A DNA stretch of 34,153 nucleotides from Candidatus Sulfotelmatobacter sp. (lineage in GTDB: Bacteria; Acidobacteriota; Terriglobia; Terriglobales; Acidobacteriaceae). Made by a program: the position numbers and the translations under genes. The stretch covers positions 1 to 34,153 of the forward strand of contig JADGNQ010000055.1 in assembly GCA_017883385.1 (NCBI GenBank), written 5' to 3'. The notes beneath the pieces are model-generated. The model was not told the origin of the DNA. It did not search any database and saw only the letters and a list, made by a program, of their open reading frames with translations. This document shows, piece after piece, positions 30,441 through 34,153 of the stretch. Each line of letters opens with the position of its first letter. Positions within the stretch are counted from its first letter, which is position 1.

Positions 30441-30510
30441 AACCACAGAGGACACAGAGGACTCGGAGGACACCTGGCTCTCCTCTGCGTCCTCTGTGTC
30501 CTCCGTGGTT
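30441..30510. repeat. Inverted repeat of the 'CCACAGAGGACACAGAGG' type
   Basis: The arms at 30441-30462 and 30489-30510 pair at 21 of 22 positions; one begins AACCACAGAGGACACAGAGG and the other ends with its near reverse complement. The loop is 26 bases and also rich in GAGGAC words. It lies in the 5' region between the divergent aldo/keto reductase and DinB-like genes. I recall this palindrome type as scattered in many bacterial genomes, but copy number here is unknown. Promoters of both genes must lie in or next to it. Confidence 0.85.
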
Positions 30511-30608
30511 CAAGTTCTTGCTGGGGGATCAGTCGCGCACCCAGCGCGGGCTGAGTAGAATGGGGACGGAAGAAGAGCGCACATCCGGCACGCCTGGGAA
30601 GGAACGCT

Positions 30609-31133
30609 ATGAAACGCACGATCTGTCTTTTTCTGGTATTTGCAGCAGCCGCAGTTTTCGCGCAAGAAAAAAATCCGGTCACGGCGGTGGCGAAGGAGAT
30701 TCTGCCGCGCCAGCAGAAGAACCTGGTGGCGGCGGTGGAGGAAATGCCCACGGACAAATTCGGCTACAAACCCACGGAACAACAGATGACGTTCGGGCAC
30801 CTCGTCCTGCACATTATCGAATCGAATAACTACCTGTGCTCGAAGATCGGAGACATCCCCGAGGTCAAGGCGCCCGTGCCACTGAAGGAATCCGACGGCA
30901 AAGACAAGCTGGTGGCGGCGCTGAAGGCGAGCTTCGAGTTCTGCACCACCGCGCTGGAGAAAGTCGATGACTCAAAGCTCGGCGATGAAGTCGAACTATT
31001 CGGCGGACGCAAGGGACCACGCGCTTTCGCGCTAATCGCGCTGACTAACGACTGGGCTGACCACTATAGCTCGGCGGCGATGTATCTTCGCCTGAATGGA
31101 TTGCTGCCGCCGACGGCGCAGCCGAAGAAGTAG
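30609..31133 (+). CDS. Exported DinB-like protein
   Basis: A 174-residue protein. Residues 1-18 (MKRTICLFLVFAAAAVFA) are a clear Sec signal peptide with the cleavage site before QEK, so it acts in the periplasm or outside. The rest is a four-helix DinB/YfiT-type bundle with His64 and His68 (TFGHLVLHII) and His152 (NDWADHYSSAAMYLRLNGLLPP); the LR..G..PP ending is typical. DinB-fold proteins are often metal-dependent thiol transferases, but no reaction can be assigned. AAGGA lies about 5 bases upstream of the ATG. Convergent with the radical SAM gene. Confidence 0.82.
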   Translation: MKRTICLFLVFAAAAVFAQEKNPVTAVAKEILPRQQKNLVAAVEEMPTDKFGYKPTEQQMTFGHLVLHIIESNNYLCSKIGDIPEVKAPVPLKESDGKDKLVAALKASFEFCTTALEKVDDSKLGDEVELFGGRKGPRAFALIALTNDWADHYSSAAMYLRLNGLLPPTAQPKK

Positions 31134-31166
31134 TCCGCCCCTCAACTCGTGCGAACTCTTTCGGAC

Positions 31167-32195
31167 CTATTTGATTTGCACTAAATCGACAGACTCAGCA
31201 ACCGCCGCCGCTGTCGTTCCAGGCTGTTGCGGAGCGCGCCAAGAATCGAAGATGGAAACCTGATGCACGCACGACACGGTGCAGTGCGGCGCGCAGGATT
31301 TCTCGGTGAGGTATTCGCGGCGCAGGTCGTCGCGCGTGTAGGTGGCGAGCGGGACTCCAGGATAGCCCCGCTGCTGCGAGCAGTAGTGCACGAGTCCGTC
31401 TTCGCAAATGTAGAGATAGCGCCCGCCCGCCCGGCAGCGCCAATCGTTGGGCAGGCCCTTCGCGATATTGTCCTGAAAGGCGTGGATACGGGTGAAGCTG
31501 CTTTTTTCCATCGCCTGCATTTCGTGATAGATGCGGCGCTCTTCATCGCCTAGCGGTTGCAACTGGCCGCTGCCATCGTGAATAATGCCGATGGTCGAGG
31601 TGAAGCCGAGCTCAATTGCGCGTTTGCCGATCACCAGCGCGTCCTGCGGATGGGTAATGCCACCACCGACCACGGAATTAATATTCACGTGAAATTCAGC
31701 ATGCTCGGCGAGCAACTGCAATTTCTTGTCGAGAACCTTCAGGCTCTTCTTCGACACCTCGTCTGGATTCACGTTGTCGATGGAGATCTGCAGCCATTCG
31801 AGCCCAGCGCGGTTCAGGCGCTGAATGCGCTCCGCGACCAGCAGATAGCCGTTGGTGATGAGACCGGCAATCATGCCGTTGGCGCGAATGCGGTGGATGA
31901 CGTCATCAAGCTCGGGATGCATCAACGGCTCGCCGCCGGAAATCGTAACGACCGCCGTGCCCAGCGAGCCCAGCTTGTCGATGCGGCGATACATTTCGTC
32001 GATCGGCACGGGCTTCGAGAAATCGTCGAACTCGTTGCAGTAGGTGCAAGCCAGGTTGCAGCGGCGCATGGGAATGATGTGCGCCAGGAGCGGATGGTCG
32101 GTCGAAGCCAGGGCGCGGATCGCCATGTTCGCCCCGCGCAGGTTGCGGTGCAGGGCTTTGGCGCGTCGGCGCAGGATTGTGGTCAGCGATGGCAT
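31167..32195 (-). CDS. Radical SAM protein with SPASM-like cysteine-rich C-terminus
   Basis: A 342-residue radical SAM enzyme. The 4Fe-4S motif C-x3-C-x2-C is at Cys46, Cys50 and Cys53 ([10 protein letters not shown]); SAM contacts include TISGGEP (84-90). The C-terminal part has six more cysteines (254, 264, 272, 301, 305, 309) in the order [11 protein letters not shown]...YC...CAPHCTVSC, a SPASM/twitch-like pattern for one or two auxiliary clusters. Such enzymes modify peptides, sugars or cofactors. No precursor peptide is obvious nearby, so the substrate is open. It is last in a run of four minus-strand genes (def, racemase-like, ACT, radical SAM), but gaps of 63-120 bases make a single operon uncertain. 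Confidence 0.87.
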   Translation of the reverse strand: MPSLTTILRRRAKALHRNLRGANMAIRALASTDHPLLAHIIPMRRCNLACTYCNEFDDFSKPVPIDEMYRRIDKLGSLGTAVVTISGGEPLMHPELDDVIHRIRANGMIAGLITNGYLLVAERIQRLNRAGLEWLQISIDNVNPDEVSKKSLKVLDKKLQLLAEHAEFHVNINSVVGGGITHPQDALVIGKRAIELGFTSTIGIIHDGSGQLQPLGDEERRIYHEMQAMEKSSFTRIHAFQDNIAKGLPNDWRCRAGGRYLYICEDGLVHYCSQQRGYPGVPLATYTRDDLRREYLTEKSCAPHCTVSCVHQVSIFDSWRAPQQPGTTAAAVAESVDLVQIK

Positions 32196-32314
32196 TCGGT
32201 TGTTAACTACTATTACATCACAGGCGCGGGCTCAGTGCATGCGGGGCAACAGCGTTTGGGGATATTCGCAGTGTGAATGGCCGCTCACTTCGTCCGATTG
32301 CTCGCCAGTCTGCG
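32196..32314. other. Short intergenic region upstream of the radical SAM gene
   Basis: About 120 bases between the ACT-domain gene and the radical SAM gene, both minus strand. I see no gene, no strong hairpin and no confident promoter boxes. Confidence 0.4.
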
Positions 32315-32710
32315 TCACCGTTTGGAGATACGTTCGTGACCCGCCCCATGCAGCAAGTCTAGGGCAGCTCCCACGAATTCTTCCTGGATCAGCACATAGT
32401 CCGTGTCGTAGGTCGCAACGGCGAAGATGGGAATACCGTTCGTTGAAAGCGGATCGATGAACGAAAGCAGGATTCCCGTCTGCGAAAAGGGGAACGGGCC
32501 TTCGAGTTTCAGGCAGATCCAACGATGAGGCGCCGGCACGTCCTGCGGAAGATTGCCGGCCGGGCAAACGATGGAGAGTTCGTCGGCGGTGCGGGTGATC
32601 GAGGTGAAGTCGCCCTTTGTGGCCCAGTCGGGAACGGACGCGTCGGAGGCGAGGCGCGCGATCGCGTACAGGCCGGGGAGTTCACGGAATTTGAGCTGGT
32701 GGCGTTCCAC
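32315..32710 (-). CDS. ACT-domain protein
   Basis: A 131-residue protein with two ACT-like halves, in the style of the COG3603/CASTOR-like stand-alone ACT family. The first half is LKFRELPGLYAIARLASDASVPDWATKGDFTSITRTADELSIVC. The second contains WICLKLEGPFPFSQTGILLSFIDPLSTNGIPIFAVATYDTDYVLIQEE, where G...S....L...GI.IFAV.TYDTDYVLV is the diagnostic run. Such proteins bind amino acids as sensors. Its place next to an amino-acid-racemase-like gene fits but does not prove a link. Start ATG at 32710. Confidence 0.85.
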   Translation of the reverse strand: MERHQLKFRELPGLYAIARLASDASVPDWATKGDFTSITRTADELSIVCPAGNLPQDVPAPHRWICLKLEGPFPFSQTGILLSFIDPLSTNGIPIFAVATYDTDYVLIQEEFVGAALDLLHGAGHERISKR

Positions 32711-32749
32711 TATGGAGCGTCCTTGATTTCGAGTCGGCTCTCAACCCCG

Positions 32750-32798
32750 CCGAGCCTTGCTCGGCCCGACCGGGTCAAAGACCCGATCCCACACAAAC
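32750..32798. repeat. Double-hairpin repeat, copy E
   Basis: Stem 1 is CCGAGC-CTT-GCTCGG (32750-32764, perfect). After CC, stem 2 has GACCGGGTC (32768-32776) with GACCCGATC (32780-32788, one mismatch) and loop AAA. The tail is CCACACAAAC. It ends 5 bases before the stop codon of the racemase-like gene (minus strand), the same position that copy D holds relative to rpe and copy A relative to the RNA methyltransferase gene on its other side. Confidence 0.85.
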
Positions 32799-32803
32799 AA
32801 AGC

Positions 32804-33493
32804 CTAGCCTTCCACCGCTTTGCGCAGCGTGGCTCGCGCCAGGATGCGCGTGGAGTCCAGCATCGGCAGCGGGGAGGACTCCGGCGTCATCAGCAGCGGA
32901 ATTTCGGTGCACGCCAGCGCCACAGCGTCGCAGCCTTCGTCTTTCATGCCGCGAATCAGTTCTGTGAAATACGCCTGCGTCGGAAGCAGGAAAGTTCCGT
33001 GGACCAGTTCGTCGAAGATGAAGCGATGAATGCGCTCGCGCTGCTCCCCGCCCGGAACGTGGTGCTCGATACCCGCGGCCTTCAGCGTTTCGCGGTAGAC
33101 CGGGCCGTCCATCAGCGAGCGGGTGCCGAGTACTCCGAGGCGCTTGTAACCGTGGCGCTTAGCTTCATTGGCGACCTCGACCGCGATGTGCAGCCAGGGG
33201 CGGGGCGAGCGATGCTCGACCAGATCGAAGGCCTGATGCACGGTGTTGACGGGAGCGATGAGGAAATCGGCGCCGGCTTTGGCCAGCTTCTCGGATGAGG
33301 AAAGCATGAGCTCAGCGACACCGGCCCAGTCATTGGCGTTGATGCACTTTACGTATTCGGCGAAAGGATGGCCGTGCATCGACACTTCGGGATGATTGTA
33401 GGGGCCGAGCAAGCCCGCGCCCTCAACGCAGATGGTGCGATAGCAGAGCGCAGCGCCTTCCGCGCTGCAAGCGACGATGCCGATGTGTAACAT
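32804..33493 (-). CDS. Asp/Glu/hydantoin racemase-family protein lacking the first catalytic Cys
   Basis: A 229-residue protein of the aspartate/glutamate racemase superfamily. The fold signatures are GIVACSAEGAALCYRTIC (5-22), EVSMHGHPF, GADFLIAPVNTVHQAFD (74-90), LGVLGTRSLMDGPVY (119-133) and DAVALACTEIPLL (189-201). Two-base racemases use two cysteines. The second is here (Cys195 in ACTEIP), but the first site, normally CNT.H or a close variant, reads PVNTVH, with Val82 where Cys or Thr would sit. Racemisation by the two-cysteine mechanism is therefore doubtful; a one-base isomerase, decarboxylase-like or non-enzymatic role is possible. The ATG at 33493 directly follows a heptanucleotide array on the coding strand. 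Confidence 0.85.
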   Translation of the reverse strand: MLHIGIVACSAEGAALCYRTICVEGAGLLGPYNHPEVSMHGHPFAEYVKCINANDWAGVAELMLSSSEKLAKAGADFLIAPVNTVHQAFDLVEHRSPRPWLHIAVEVANEAKRHGYKRLGVLGTRSLMDGPVYRETLKAAGIEHHVPGGEQRERIHRFIFDELVHGTFLLPTQAYFTELIRGMKDEGCDAVALACTEIPLLMTPESSPLPMLDSTRILARATLRKAVEG

Positions 33494-33521
33494 CAGTTGT
33501 CAGTAGCCAGTTGCCAGTCCT
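33494..33521. repeat. Degenerate heptanucleotide array in the racemase-like gene leader
   Basis: The four consecutive heptamers are CAGTTGT, CAGTAGC, CAGTTGC and CAGTCCT, followed by GATTCTC. The array touches the start codon with no spacer (start at 33493, minus strand). The heptamers share CAGT and resemble the CAGTTCT unit upstream of def 600 bases away. No Shine-Dalgarno is visible apart from the repeat. Confidence 0.75.
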
Positions 33522-33556
33522 GATTCTCGTTTCCCGGCTCTCCGACGGGGCATGAT

Positions 33557-34114
33557 TCAGCTTTTGATTGTAGCCGGAGCGGTCGCGTACGGGCTCGCGT
33601 CCCGGTATCGCTTTTCAAACTCTTCGCGAGTGCAGACGGTCTTGATGTCGACAACCCTGTCGATCGCCAGGATGCCGTCGAGGTGGTCGATTTCATGCTG
33701 CAGAAGTTCCGAGAGGCTACGGTCATCTCCAGCTTCGAATTCGAGGGTTTCGCCATCCAGATTCTGGTAGCGGACGGTGATCTGGCGGCGGCGCTCGACC
33801 TGCATGAAGATCGCAAGGAAACTCAAACAGGCATCCCAGACAACGATCTTGTCTTCGCTCCACTCGATGATTTCCGGGTTGATCAGCGGCCAGGGCTCTA
33901 CTCCGGGGAGCTTGAGGAAGATGACGCGCCGTAGGACGCCGAGTTGCGGAGCGGCAATGCCGCGTCCGTAGCCGGTCGTGGAGCGCGAGTGGGCGAGGGT
34001 GTCGGCAAGGTCCTGGACTAGGTCGCGAATTTCGCGTTCCGTGGGATCTTGCACCGGGAGAGCCTTGTCCCGCAAGAGCGGGTCGCCGAGTTGGAGTATC
34101 GGGCGGACGGGCAT
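33557..34114 (-). CDS. def: Peptide deformylase, divergent type
   Basis: A 185-residue metalloenzyme that removes the N-formyl group from new proteins. Motif I is GRGIAAPQ (50-57), matching GxGxAAxQ. Motif III is QHEIDHLDG, the HExxH metal site (His140, Glu141, His144). Motif II, normally EGCLS-x-P, is DACLSFL (94-100): the metal-ligand Cys96 is kept, but Glu, Gly and Pro are changed. This points to a divergent subfamily, perhaps a second deformylase beside a canonical one elsewhere in the genome. The ATG at 34114 lies 3 bases from a heptanucleotide array that runs off the window. First in the run def, racemase-like, ACT, radical SAM. Confidence 0.9.
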   Translation of the reverse strand: MPVRPILQLGDPLLRDKALPVQDPTEREIRDLVQDLADTLAHSRSTTGYGRGIAAPQLGVLRRVIFLKLPGVEPWPLINPEIIEWSEDKIVVWDACLSFLAIFMQVERRRQITVRYQNLDGETLEFEAGDDRSLSELLQHEIDHLDGILAIDRVVDIKTVCTREEFEKRYRDASPYATAPATIKS

Positions 34115-34117
34115 GGG

Positions 34118-34153
34118 CAGTTCTCAGTTCTCAGTTCTCAGTTCTCAGTTCTC
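34118..34153. repeat. Heptanucleotide tandem array in the def leader (runs off the window)
   Basis: CAGTTCT is repeated five times perfectly from 34118 to 34152, plus one more base at the edge, so the total number of copies is unknown. On the coding strand the unit is AGAACTG and the array ends 3 bases before the def ATG. It occupies the ribosome-binding position, as at coaX. Confidence 0.9.

Overview
This window looks like a chromosomal segment of an acidobacterium of the Koribacter / Terriglobia type. That is an inference from three things: high-GC codon use with frequent GTG and TTG starts; the mix of core genes (comEC, a TrmA/RlmD-family RNA methyltransferase, coaX, birA, nadC, valS, a BamD-like lipoprotein, rpe, def) with secreted GH44 glycosidases; and intergenic space packed with short hairpin repeats of the 'CGGCTGAAGCCG' kind that I associate with this phylum. 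No rRNA, tRNA, CRISPR array, phage or intact insertion sequence was seen.

Layout. 1-7010, all minus strand: the 5' part of comEC (cut by the left edge), an RNA methyltransferase, a BaiN/HI0933-like flavoprotein, and a likely birA-coaX-hypothetical operon. 7271-13120: two paralogous secreted GH44 glycoside hydrolases in tandem, one with three N-terminal FN3 domains and a lipobox. 13241-17010: nadC downstream of valS, separated only by a palindromic repeat; valS carries a second repeat inside its frame. 17219-19366: one large protein joining a polysaccharide pyruvyl-transferase-like half to a 2-oxoglutarate/Fe(II) dioxygenase half, preceded by about 930 bases in which I can support no gene. 20300-25029: a receiver-domain protein with a very long Ala/Glu/Pro-rich tail, a BamD-like lipoprotein and rpe. 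25197-29434, plus strand: an EamA transporter, a two-gene AbiE-like module (winged-helix protein plus nucleotidyltransferase) behind a set of palindromic operators, an orphan OppF-type ATPase and a Yip1-family membrane protein. 29584-34153: an aldo/keto reductase (minus), a secreted DinB-like protein (plus), then radical SAM, ACT-domain, Asp/Glu-racemase-like and divergent peptide deformylase genes (all minus).

The least expected structure lies between genes. (i) Five copies of a double-hairpin repeat have the same geometry but different arm sequences; one is translated inside valS. (ii) Heptanucleotide tandem arrays lie directly against the start codons of three genes (coaX, the racemase-like gene, def), each with a different heptamer. 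(iii) Palindromic operators cover the promoter of the AbiE-like pair. (iv) The pyruvyl-transferase/dioxygenase fusion is, in my judgement, the best candidate for an undescribed enzyme.

Limits: everything was read by eye. Family names rest on motifs and remembered family patterns; no database search or structure prediction was run. Repeat copies outside this window cannot be counted here.
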